Source of the DNA: an uncultured Maricaulis sp.
GTDB lineage: Bacteria; Pseudomonadota; Alphaproteobacteria; Caulobacterales; Maricaulaceae
DNA length: 44,956 bases
Assembly (NCBI RefSeq): GCF_905480005.1
Contig: NZ_CAJQOO010000127.1
Location: 1-44,956, forward strand
Direction of reading: 5' to 3'
Below are positions 1 to 8,130 of the stretch, in pieces (within the stretch, counting starts at the first letter, position 1; each line of letters opens with the position of its first letter). The notes under the pieces are model-generated. The model was given only the letters and a program-made list of their open reading frames with translations. It ran no database searches and had not been told where the DNA came from. Position numbers and translations under genes: made by a program.

Positions 1-725
1 CGGGCGGCGAGCATCGCCGTGAGTCCCATGATGACAAGGCTGCCGAAAACCGGCGGGACCGACAGGTCGGCGATCAGATTGTCCCAGACAAGCAGGACCA
101 TGATGGCCAGCCAGACGAGGATGACCGCCTGAACCATCACCCGCAGCCAGGCCAGTTCCCGGCGTTCGGTGTTGGAGAACTGGTCGTGCAGGGCGCGTCG
201 ATAGGCCCGCAACCGGTTCAGGATCCGCCAGACATACACCGCGGATACCAGATTCCAGCCCAATACCAGGACGAATACACCCAGCACGGCCAAGGCCGCG
301 TGGAGACCGTCTGGCAACTCGCCGGTCGCCAGGATGGCGGCGACGCTTTGCGCCGGCAGCGTCCAGATCAATACGGCATTTGCCAGGGCCAGAACCGGTC
401 CGGCCAGGTGCCAGGCCGAGATCGACCCTCGCCCCACCGGCTCGCGGCGGGTCAGAGCCCGGACATAACCCCAGAACAAAGGCGGAAGCGTGTACAGCCC
501 GACCAGTATCAGGCCGGCCATCAGCGCCAGGCCATCGGGCCGGATGGCGAGGATCACCGGGCTGATGGCGAGGGTGGCGAGCGTGCCAAACAAGCCGGCC
601 AACCAGTTGCGCGGCACGTCGCCGGACTGACCGGTCAACACGACCATCACGCACAGCAATGCCTGGCCGGCGGCGGCCGAAGCGAGAATGAGCGGTAGCA
701 GGTCGGTGACGGCAAGTGCGTTCAT
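1..725 (-). CDS. Membrane-bound AraC-type regulator, N-terminal part (truncated by window edge)
   Basis: Leftward reading frame open from ATG at 725 to the window edge (241 codons, no stop). The protein is strongly hydrophobic with about six to seven membrane segments. It carries SNTERRELAWLR at residues 184-195, a pattern typical of the cytoplasmic segment of integral-membrane AraC-family regulators whose DNA-binding domain lies at the C-terminus. That HTH domain would lie left of the window, so the family call rests on the membrane half. It diverges from the DUF2306-like pair at 855. If the HTH domain were absent it would be just a membrane protein of unknown role. Confidence 0.6.
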   Translation of the reverse strand, partial: MNALAVTDLLPLILASAAAGQALLCVMVVLTGQSGDVPRNWLAGLFGTLATLAISPVILAIRPDGLALMAGLILVGLYTLPPLFWGYVRALTRREPVGRGSISAWHLAGPVLALANAVLIWTLPAQSVAAILATGELPDGLHAALAVLGVFVLVLGWNLVSAVYVWRILNRLRAYRRALHDQFSNTERRELAWLRVMVQAVILVWLAIMVLLVWDNLIADLSVPPVFGSLVIMGLTAMLAA

Positions 726-854
726 ATTGGCGATCGATCTCTGCCTGGTGCTGCTTGTCCGGTGTCCGCGCCTGCAGGATTGGGCGCGAGAGATAACGCG
801 CGTGGCCAGACTGCCACCCTCGCTCTCTGACACAGCCAATATCGGGAATCCAGC

Positions 855-1544
855 ATGTCATCCGAATTGCTTTCACTGTTCCACATCCTGTCCGGCACGA
901 TCTGTGTCGGCGCCGGTGGAGTCGCTTTCCTCGCCCCCAAGGGCAAGCCGGTACACCGGGCCGCAGGCACGGTCTTCCTGGTCTCGATGCTGGCGACAGC
1001 CCTGTCCGGCGCCGTGATCGGGATACTGGAACCGGAACGTCTCCTGATCACCGCCTTCGCCGGTCTTCTGGCCGCCTATCTGGTGCTCACCGGCTGGCGC
1101 ACTGCGCGCTGGCGGAGCAACCGGCCCGGCGGTTTTGAGTGGAATGCGATGGCCGCCATTCTTGCTTGCATGGCCGGATTGGTGACGCTGGCCGTTCTGG
1201 CCCTGCAGTCGGAAAGCGGGCGCCTGCTCGGCTTTGCCGCCGAGGACTATCTGATGCTGGCGATGATGTCGGCCCTGGGCGCGGTCGCCGACCTGACCTT
1301 GCTGATGCGCGGTCCTGTGTCGCGGCCCCATCGCATCGCGCGTCACCTCTGGCGCATGGGTCTGGCCTATTTCATCGCTGTCGGCTCTTTCTTCACCGGG
1401 CCGGGCGCCCGGGTCTTCCCCGAGGCGTTGCGGGAGAGCGGACTGCTATCGGCGCCCGAGGGTATAACGGCCCTGATGATCCTGGTCTTCCTTGTCCGGA
1501 CCCTGCTCAAGCGGTCACCCCGTCACCCGGGAGGAGCGTCATGA
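855..1544 (+). CDS. DUF2306-like multi-pass membrane protein (copy 1)
   Basis: A 229-residue protein with about seven hydrophobic segments and no enzyme motif. Near the N-terminus HRAAGTVFLVSMLATALSG matches the HR-x-x-G start of the second helix in DUF2306-like proteins. The C-terminal half has HLWRMGLAYFIAVGSFF, also typical. Function is unknown; a heme- or cofactor-binding membrane role is sometimes suspected for histidine-containing bundles, but nothing here proves it. Its stop overlaps the start of the next gene (ATGA, 1541-1544), so the two are translationally coupled, and that neighbour is a paralogue. Divergent from the AraC-type membrane regulator. Confidence 0.7.
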   Translation: MSSELLSLFHILSGTICVGAGGVAFLAPKGKPVHRAAGTVFLVSMLATALSGAVIGILEPERLLITAFAGLLAAYLVLTGWRTARWRSNRPGGFEWNAMAAILACMAGLVTLAVLALQSESGRLLGFAAEDYLMLAMMSALGAVADLTLLMRGPVSRPHRIARHLWRMGLAYFIAVGSFFTGPGARVFPEALRESGLLSAPEGITALMILVFLVRTLLKRSPRHPGGAS

Positions 1545-2254
1545 TCAGTGCCATCGGCAATCTGCCGCTCGTCGGACAGCTCCATTTCCTCGTCGGCGTG
1601 ATCTGCCTTCTTGCTGGCGCCACAGCCTTCATGGTTCGGAAGGGCCGCCACCCCCATCGCCTGGCCGGGCGGGTCTTTGCCGTCTGCATGCTGCTGCTTT
1701 GTGCCAGTGGCCTGTATATGAGCCTGTCGCGCTCAATCCTGTTCACGGCCTTCCTCGCCCTGCTGGCCGGGCATGCCGTGACGACCGGCTGGATGGCCGC
1801 CGCCCGGATCACCGGCCTGGCCGAGCGGGTTGCCGCTGGCGCGATTTCCCTTGTTGCAATCGCCTCTGCCGGCTCCGGCCTGTTGGTCGCCAACCTGCCC
1901 TCGGGCACATTGAACGACTTGCCGCCGGTGGCTTTCTACAGCCTTGGCGGCGTGGCGCTCTGGATTGCCGGCATTGATGTGCTGGCGCTGCGGCGCGGGT
2001 CTGCGGATGACCGCCAAAGGCTGACCCGGCATATCTGGCGCATGGGCTTTGCCCTCTTCATCGCCAGCTTCATCTTCTTCTTCGGCAATAACAACGTCCT
2101 GCCGCCCGTCCTGCGCTCGCCGATCGCGCTCCTGGCGCCGGTCCTGACCGTGATCGGCCTGACGCTGTATGCGAGTGTGCGGATGCGCTTCGGCCGCCGC
2201 CCTGCATTCCCATCCAGGATGAAAATGCAGGGACGGCGAAAGGAGGCCGGCTAG
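1541..2254 (+). CDS. DUF2306-like multi-pass membrane protein (copy 2)
   Basis: A 237-residue membrane protein starting at ATG 1541 inside the ATGA overlap with copy 1. The start is preceded by GGGAGGAG at about 1529-1536. It repeats the plan of copy 1: HRLAGRVFAVCMLLLCASG near residue 40 and HIWRMGFALFIASFIFFFG near residue 168, with about seven membrane helices. The copies therefore arose by tandem duplication and may form a heterodimer (inference). It converges on the lysine gene, and the two stop codons share the palindrome CTAG at 2251-2254, leaving no room for a terminator between them. Confidence 0.7.
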   Translation: MISAIGNLPLVGQLHFLVGVICLLAGATAFMVRKGRHPHRLAGRVFAVCMLLLCASGLYMSLSRSILFTAFLALLAGHAVTTGWMAAARITGLAERVAAGAISLVAIASAGSGLLVANLPSGTLNDLPPVAFYSLGGVALWIAGIDVLALRRGSADDRQRLTRHIWRMGFALFIASFIFFFGNNNVLPPVLRSPIALLAPVLTVIGLTLYASVRMRFGRRPAFPSRMKMQGRRKEAG

Positions 2255-4824
2255 ATCACAGCCTCACCGGCCGGTTCGCGCATGTTGTAGCTCGACGCCA
2301 TGACCCGCCCATAGGCGCCGCCATTGGCGATCAGGATAACGTCGCCTTCCTCGGTTTCCGGCATCAGGCGCTGGGCGCCGAGGCGGTCGGCGGTTTCGCA
2401 GATCGGGCCGACAATGTCGGCGATCCAGGCGGGCGCTTCGTCGAGCCGTGTGAGATTGACGATCTCGTGGCGGGCGCCATAGAGGGCCGGGCGGATGAGG
2501 GAATTCATGCCCGTATTGATGCCGACAAAGCGCGCATCCGGCGTGTGTTTGAGCTGGGTCACGCGGGCCAGCAGCACGCCTGACTCGGCCGAGATATAGC
2601 GGCCCGGCTCGATCCAGAGCTGGTATTTCGGATGCGCCGTCTTGAGATCGGTGAGGACCTGGTCGAGCGCATCCATGTCGATCCGGCGCACGCCGGAGGC
2701 CTCGTCGACCGAGAGGCCGCCGCCGAGATCGAGGATTTCGACATCCGGCATGTCGCGGGCGGTCTCCACCAGGAAGAGGCCAACCCGGCGCCAGTGATCG
2801 GGATCGGAAATGCCCGAGCCGGAGTGGACGTGCAGGCCGTTGATGATGGCGCCGGCCCTGGCGGCCAGGGTCTTGGCTTCGGCCAGCTCGTCGGCATGCA
2901 GGCCGAATTTGGCTTCCGGCCCGGCGGTGCGGACATGTTTGTGATGACCTTCCGGGCGCTGGGGATTGATCCGCAGCGTGATCTTGCGGCCCTTGAAAAT
3001 CTCCGGCCAGGCGCGCAGCGGGTGCAGGCCGTCGAGGGTCAGGTGGACCCCCATGTCCAGCGCGTCCGCATATTCCGCCCTTGGCGCGAAATTCGGCGTG
3101 AAGAGGATGCGGTCGACGGGCAGGTCCGGCACCGCCTTGCGGGCCGCCTGGACTTCCTTGATCGAGACGCATTCCACGCCCAGCCCGGCTTCGACCGCGG
3201 TGCGGATCATGTCGGGATGGCCATTGGCCTTCATCGCATACCAGCCGCGATCAAGCCCCTTGAGACCGGCGACGGCGGAGGCGCGGGCCTTCACGGTCTC
3301 GAGGTCATAGACATAGGTGGCGCCATCGACCGGGCAGAGATCGAGCAGGGCCTGACGCCTGGCGCGCCACCAGGTGCCGGTGCCGGGCGGGGCGGTCTCG
3401 GTCAGATTCTCACCGATCTCGCGCCAGGACGGGCCAAAGGTCTTGTCCATCGGCCGCGGCTGGATGAGCTGGTCATGCAGGCGGCGGCAGAGCGGCTTGC
3501 CCTGGTCAGCATCGACTACAACGGTGAGATTGAGGTCATTGGCGGCCTGGGAGACCAGACGCACCGGGTAGTGGGCGAAGGCTTCCATGGCCGGGCCGAA
3601 CTGGGCGAGGAGGGCGCGCACCCCGCGTCCGACCAGGCTGACGGCGGCGCAATTCTCGATGATCTCGACGCGGGCAATCGCGGCGAGATCATCCTCCAGC
3701 GCGCCGAGCACGTCCGGCGTCAGGCCGGGATCATCATCCAGCGAGACCGTGACGGAAGTCTCCGAGGTCGAGACCAGATCGATCGAGACGCCATGGCGGG
3801 AGAAGGGCTCGAACGCCTTGGCGAGGAAGCCCGAGGCGCGCCACATGCCGTCTGTCTCCAGCGTGATCAGACGGACGCCCTGCTTCACGGAAACCGCCTT
3901 GAGGCGCGGCGCGTCTTCCGACGGGGTTTCCGAGATCGTGGTGCCGGACATGTCCGGGCGATGGGTGCACAGGACCTGCATCTCGATCCCGGCCTTGCGG
4001 ACCGGCGAAATTGCACGCGGGTGCAACACGCCGGCGCCCATGGAGGCAAGCTCCTGGGCCTCGGCATAGGCGAGCGAACGGATCTGGCGGGCCGCACCGG
4101 TGAGGCGCGGATCGGCCGAGAAGAAGCCGGGGACATCGGTCCAGATTTCCAGACGTTCGGCGGCCAGCTTGGCCGCGAAATAGCTGGCTGACGTGTCAGA
4201 TCCACCGCGGCCGAGAAGGGCGGTATCGCCATCCTCGCGCCGGGCGATGAAGCCCTGGGTGACGATGACCGGCGGCAGGTCGGCGCACAGGCGTTGCAGC
4301 GCGTCGTCCGCCTCGTGCTCACAATCCACGGCGAGATAGCCGCGCGCGCCGGAGGCGGGCAGGGCGGCGAGTTGGTCGCGGGCATCGAGCCAGATCGAGT
4401 CCAGCCCGCCATGGGCCAGCCAGGCCTGGCCGAGACGGGTCGCCATCAGCTCGCCCTGGGCCATGATGCGGGCCTTGAGGCGCGGACTGGCATCTCCGGT
4501 CAGCGCCAGACCGGCCCGCAGACGCGTCAGGGCCTCGAAATGGGGCGCCAGCAGGGCGTCGCCATTCACACCGAGCTCGGCGGCGAGTTCCAGATGGCGC
4601 GTCTTGATCGCGGCCAGCTCGTCCTCGCCGGCACCACTGACAGCTTTCTCGACCAGCGTGTCGAGCAGGTTGGAGATCGTCGCGATGGCGGAATGGACGA
4701 CGAAGACGCGTTTGCCTTCCGCGCGCACGGCTTCAATCCGTTTGGAGATCACACGCCAATCAGCCAGCGATTTAACGCTGGTGCCGCCAAATTTCAGGAC
4801 GACCCAATTTTGCGCATGTTCCAT
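2251..4824 (-). CDS. lysAC: Bifunctional aspartate kinase / diaminopimelate decarboxylase
   Basis: An 857-residue fusion of the first and last enzymes of lysine synthesis. Residues 1-300 are an amino-acid kinase domain with KFGGTSV (11-17) and GRGGSDTSA (205-213). Residues about 310-460 are ACT-type regulatory repeats that would give lysine feedback control. Residues about 480-857 are a PLP-dependent alanine-racemase-fold decarboxylase with the PLP lysine in YAMKAN (Lys532), HVHSGSGISD (665-674), the GGGLS phosphate loop (701-705), EPGRY (739-743) and the active-site CE (809-810). All key residues look intact in both halves. Similar fusions are known in Xanthomonadaceae. DapE, from the same pathway, is at 41809-42978. 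Confidence 0.93.
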   Translation of the reverse strand: MEHAQNWVVLKFGGTSVKSLADWRVISKRIEAVRAEGKRVFVVHSAIATISNLLDTLVEKAVSGAGEDELAAIKTRHLELAAELGVNGDALLAPHFEALTRLRAGLALTGDASPRLKARIMAQGELMATRLGQAWLAHGGLDSIWLDARDQLAALPASGARGYLAVDCEHEADDALQRLCADLPPVIVTQGFIARREDGDTALLGRGGSDTSASYFAAKLAAERLEIWTDVPGFFSADPRLTGAARQIRSLAYAEAQELASMGAGVLHPRAISPVRKAGIEMQVLCTHRPDMSGTTISETPSEDAPRLKAVSVKQGVRLITLETDGMWRASGFLAKAFEPFSRHGVSIDLVSTSETSVTVSLDDDPGLTPDVLGALEDDLAAIARVEIIENCAAVSLVGRGVRALLAQFGPAMEAFAHYPVRLVSQAANDLNLTVVVDADQGKPLCRRLHDQLIQPRPMDKTFGPSWREIGENLTETAPPGTGTWWRARRQALLDLCPVDGATYVYDLETVKARASAVAGLKGLDRGWYAMKANGHPDMIRTAVEAGLGVECVSIKEVQAARKAVPDLPVDRILFTPNFAPRAEYADALDMGVHLTLDGLHPLRAWPEIFKGRKITLRINPQRPEGHHKHVRTAGPEAKFGLHADELAEAKTLAARAGAIINGLHVHSGSGISDPDHWRRVGLFLVETARDMPDVEILDLGGGLSVDEASGVRRIDMDALDQVLTDLKTAHPKYQLWIEPGRYISAESGVLLARVTQLKHTPDARFVGINTGMNSLIRPALYGARHEIVNLTRLDEAPAWIADIVGPICETADRLGAQRLMPETEEGDVILIANGGAYGRVMASSYNMREPAGEAVI

Positions 4825-4979
4825 GTTGAATTCTCCGTTTCGCAGCCCTTGCAGGGCAACGCGCGTGCATATCCGCTCGCGCGTCGATAGCCAACGCCTG
4901 AATACGATTGTCCTGCGGTTTTGGCAGCCTGCATTTCCGGGAAGCGGCTTTGCCCTTTATCCGGGCGGGAAAATCGGGC

Positions 4980-6458
4980 ATGAGAACGGCGATGAAAAAA
5001 GACTATAAGGTTGCAAGAACACCCGCTGAAGCGGTGGAGCAGCTCGAAGCGCTCTACCAATCGTCCGTTGAACGCCTCCAGACCGCGTTGAAATCCTTCC
5101 TTGATGGCGGACCGCCGCCATCCCATGACGACCGCCAGGCTGGGGCGTTTGTCTATCCCGAACTGCGTGTGACCTATGAGCCGGACGGCCCGCCGCCGCC
5201 GGTCAGCCGCGCCTTCGGCAAATTCACCGATACCGGGCTTTATGCCTCGACCATCACCAAGCCGGCCCTGTTTGCCGACTATCTGATCGAGCAGCTGACC
5301 CTGCTGGCCGACCAGTATGAGATCACCATCGAGACCGGGCCGTCAGAGACGGAAATCCCGTTCTCCTATGTACTCGACGGGGCCGATGGTCTGGATATGG
5401 ACGCGGCCTCGCCGGCCGAGCTGGTCCGTCATTTCCCCTATGCCGACCTGTCCAAGGTCAATGATGACCTGCCCAACGGCCTTAAAGTCATGCAGCAGGG
5501 CGCGGTGAAACCGCTCTCCCTGTTCGAGGCACCGCGGGTCGATTATTCGCTGCAGCGGCTGCGCCACTACACCGGCACGCCCTATGAAGACACGCAGCAA
5601 TTCATCCTCTTCACCAATTACCACCGCTATGTCGACGCCTTCACCGCCTGGGCCATCCGCCAGCTGAAGGAAGACAATCACTACGAATCCTTCTCGGCGG
5701 CAGGCAATGTCAGCGTTGATGCCGACACACCGAACGCGCATGCCGTGGTCGAGGGCGCGCCCTGGCGCCGCTTCCAGATGCCGGCCTACCACCTGAAGGC
5801 TCCGGGCGGTCGCGGCATCACCCTGGTCAATATCGGGGTCGGCCCGTCGAATGCGAAGACGATCACCGACCATCTCGCCGTCCTGCGCCCGCAATGCTGG
5901 CTGATGATCGGCCATTGCGGTGGTCTGCGTCATTCCCAACGCCTGGGCGATTATGTGCTGGCCCACGCCTATCTGCGCTATGACGCGGTGCTGGATGAGG
6001 ACATGCCGGTGGAAGTCCCGATCCCGCCGATCGCGGAAATCCAGATCGCGCTGGAACAGGGCGTGGCCTCGGTCTCCGGTGATAGTGGCGAAACCCTGAA
6101 ATCGCGCCTGCGTACCGGCACGGTTGCCACCTATGCCGACCGGAACTGGGAACTCCGATACGCCGCCCAGGCCAAGCGGATCAACCAGTCCCGCGCTATC
6201 GCCGTGGACATGGAATCCGCCACCATCGCCGCCAATGGCCTGCGCCTGCGGGTGCCCTATGGCACGCTGCTCTGTGTCTCGGACAAGCCGCTGCATGGCG
6301 AGCTGAAACTGCCGGGTGCGGCCAATCTCTTCTACCAGCGCTCGGTCTCCGAACACCTCGCCGCCGGGATCGAGACGGTGGAAATCCTGAAGCGCGATGA
6401 GGGCGCGGCCCTGCATTCGCGCAAGCTGCGAAGCTTTGACGAGCCGCCATTCCGCTAG
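4980..6458 (+). CDS. amn: AMP nucleosidase
   Basis: Hydrolyses AMP to adenine and ribose 5-phosphate in the cytoplasm, linking purine salvage and adenylate control. With ATG 4980 the protein is 492 residues, close to the E. coli enzyme (484). The N-terminal AMP nucleosidase domain begins TPAEAVEQLEALYQSSVERL. The C-terminal nucleoside-phosphorylase fold contains VDMESATIAANGLR and VSDKPLHGELK. An in-frame ATG at 4992 and an upstream one at 4908 are alternatives; 4908 would add 24 unsupported residues. It diverges from the lysine gene, and a long hairpin follows its stop codon. Confidence 0.93.
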   Translation: MRTAMKKDYKVARTPAEAVEQLEALYQSSVERLQTALKSFLDGGPPPSHDDRQAGAFVYPELRVTYEPDGPPPPVSRAFGKFTDTGLYASTITKPALFADYLIEQLTLLADQYEITIETGPSETEIPFSYVLDGADGLDMDAASPAELVRHFPYADLSKVNDDLPNGLKVMQQGAVKPLSLFEAPRVDYSLQRLRHYTGTPYEDTQQFILFTNYHRYVDAFTAWAIRQLKEDNHYESFSAAGNVSVDADTPNAHAVVEGAPWRRFQMPAYHLKAPGGRGITLVNIGVGPSNAKTITDHLAVLRPQCWLMIGHCGGLRHSQRLGDYVLAHAYLRYDAVLDEDMPVEVPIPPIAEIQIALEQGVASVSGDSGETLKSRLRTGTVATYADRNWELRYAAQAKRINQSRAIAVDMESATIAANGLRLRVPYGTLLCVSDKPLHGELKLPGAANLFYQRSVSEHLAAGIETVEILKRDEGAALHSRKLRSFDEPPFR

Positions 6459-6467
6459 GGGCAGGGG

Positions 6468-6496
6468 AGGGACATGTGCCCGAGGCGCGTGTCCCT
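6468..6496 (+). terminator. Strong 3' hairpin after amn (no U-tract)
   Basis: Ten bases after the amn stop, AGGGACATGTGCC (6468-6480) pairs with GGCGCGTGTCCCT (6484-6496) over 13 consecutive pairs, two of them G-U, around a three-base loop CGA. No T-run follows on either strand, so it may be a U-less terminator, a Rho-pause site or an mRNA-stabilising 3' end. Confidence 0.5.
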
Positions 6497-6621
6497 GATC
6501 CGCTTCAAGGCATCGATCGGGGGCTTCCGCGCCGGGCGTGGAACGACCACGCAGCGCCCTTCCTGTTGTTGTCGCCGCGCAAGTCTGGCTAGTGTGGGTT
6601 CAAACAATCCGGAACCCGCGC

Positions 6622-7263
6622 ATGTCGACTGCCACCCCTCCGTCTCTGCCCTCCTGGTTTGGCCGCGCCCTTGTCGAGGGCGTGCTGATCGTCTTTGCCG
6701 TGGTGCTCGGTTTCATTGCCAATGAATGGCGCGAGGATGTGGCCGACCGGCGTGCGGCCGACGCGGCAATGGGGCGGGTGGTCGCCGAGATCGAGGCGAA
6801 TATCGCCGCGCTCCAGGACGTGGTCGGCTATCATGAAGCTGTCGTCGAGCGGATCGGTGCGCAACTGGCGGCGATCGAGGCCGGTGAGGCGCCGGCGGAC
6901 GGGGTCCTGTTCGATGCGGTGATTGCGGTGATGGATCGCGGCGTGAACGCGCCCGGCCTGTCCAGCTTCGCCTGGGAACACGCCCAACAGCATGGCCGGC
7001 TCGATATCCTGCCCTATGAACGCGTCGCGGCTGTGGCCCGGGTCTATGAAATGCAGGGCAATGGCGTCAGTGCCACCTGGCGCCAGATCGTCGAGCTGCT
7101 CTTTGCGGGACCGGAAATCATGCGCGCGGAAGACCTGCGTCCCAGCCTGCGCTTCACCCAGATCGGCTTTGCCGAGCTGGCCTCGCAGGAACGCTTCCTG
7201 ATCAGCCAGTATGAGCGTCTTCTGCTGGAAATGGGCGAGGGCGCGGACGAGACGCAAGGGTGA
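6622..7263 (+). CDS. One-TM protein of unknown function
   Basis: A 213-residue protein from ATG 6622, preceded by a weak GGAA. Residues about 14-34 form a single membrane helix (ALVEGVLIVFAVVLGFIANE), followed by the charged stretch EWREDVADRRAADAAMGRVVAEIEANI, likely helical or coiled-coil. The remainder looks soluble and helical with no recognisable catalytic motif. Single-helix proteins with this TM-EWREDxxDRRA layout are common, unnamed proteins in marine alphaproteobacteria and other marine bacteria. I do not recognise a function. Same strand as amn and the phosphatase, but 163 bases from amn with a hairpin between, so probably its own transcript. Confidence 0.65.
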   Translation: MSTATPPSLPSWFGRALVEGVLIVFAVVLGFIANEWREDVADRRAADAAMGRVVAEIEANIAALQDVVGYHEAVVERIGAQLAAIEAGEAPADGVLFDAVIAVMDRGVNAPGLSSFAWEHAQQHGRLDILPYERVAAVARVYEMQGNGVSATWRQIVELLFAGPEIMRAEDLRPSLRFTQIGFAELASQERFLISQYERLLLEMGEGADETQG

Positions 7264-7347
7264 TCCGTCGGCAGCGTATTCAGCCGTGGACGGAAATTGT
7301 CGGGCTGCAGCCTTGCCGTCGGGCAGGTGATTGCGTACCTCCGATAC

Positions 7348-8118
7348 ATGACTCGCATCACACCCCTCGAAGGCGTCCATAATTTCCGGCACTTTCACGG
7401 CTATGAAGGCCTGGACGGTGCACGTGTGAAGGACGGGCTTTATCGCTCCGGACATTTCTCGCGTGCCAGCGAGATGGACTGGGATCATATCGGCGGGCTT
7501 GGCATCCAGGTCGTCGCCGATCTGCGCAAGCCGCGCGAGCGCACCAATGAACCCTCCAACTGGCCCGATCCGATCGCCCCGCGGGTGCTGGCGTCCGACA
7601 AGGGTGATAGCGGCGAGCCGCCGCATCTGCGCTTTCTTCGCTTGGGTGTGCATACGCCGGAGGGCGTGCATGACTACATGCTGTCCGCCTATCGCCGCAT
7701 CCCGATGGAGAGCGGCAATCAGGATGTGTATCGCGACTCCTATCGCGCGCTGGCGACGGGCGATGCGGAGCGTGGTTTCCTGGTCCATTGCGCGGCCGGC
7801 AAGGACCGGACCGGGATTTTCTGCGCGCTCATTCTCGACGAGCTCGGTGTCGACCGCGACGAGGTGATTGCCGATTATGAGATGACCAATGAGGCGGTCG
7901 ATTTCGACGCCATCATCCCGCGTATCCGCGAACGCATCCAGGCCGAGCACGGCCAGGCCATGGCACCGGAGATGATGCGTATCTTCCTGGGCGTCGACGG
8001 CGACTATCTGCGTCAGGCCTTCGAGACAATGGGCGGTGTGGACCATTATGTGCGGACGCATCTCGGCATTACCGAGGATGAGCGGGCGGCCCTGCGGGCG
8101 CGCTGGCTGACCGGCTAG
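7348..8118 (+). CDS. Tyrosine-protein phosphatase (Y_phosphatase3-like)
   Basis: A 256-residue cytoplasmic protein with the cysteine phosphatase loop HCAAGKDRTG (C148 nucleophile, R154). The N-terminal signature is EGVHNFRHFHGYEG, followed by LYRSGHFSRAS and VVADLRKPRERTNEP, the layout of bacterial tyrosine/serine phosphatases of the Y_phosphatase3 (PF13350) family. Some relatives act on phosphoinositides, so the substrate is open. ATG 7348 is chosen because homology-like sequence begins just after it; an ATG 17 codons upstream would add unrelated residues. It ends 12 bases before pabB and may be cotranscribed. Confidence 0.85.
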   Translation: MTRITPLEGVHNFRHFHGYEGLDGARVKDGLYRSGHFSRASEMDWDHIGGLGIQVVADLRKPRERTNEPSNWPDPIAPRVLASDKGDSGEPPHLRFLRLGVHTPEGVHDYMLSAYRRIPMESGNQDVYRDSYRALATGDAERGFLVHCAAGKDRTGIFCALILDELGVDRDEVIADYEMTNEAVDFDAIIPRIRERIQAEHGQAMAPEMMRIFLGVDGDYLRQAFETMGGVDHYVRTHLGITEDERAALRARWLTG

Positions 8119-8130
8119 GCCTGTCGCCCC

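Noticed and set aside
724-842. ATATTGGC / GCCAATAT inverted repeat flanking the gap between the AraC-type gene and the DUF2306-like pair
   Set aside because: The arms are 103 bases apart and the left one overlaps a start codon; an 8-bp match at this distance is expected by chance.
2632-4191. 519-codon open frame antisense to the lysine fusion gene
   Set aside because: Mirror frame of a fully conserved bifunctional enzyme; no start signal or motif.
6591-6621. GGTTCAAACAATCC stretch resembling a tRNA T-arm
   Set aside because: No acceptor, D or anticodon arms can be built around it; it is the leader of the one-TM protein gene.
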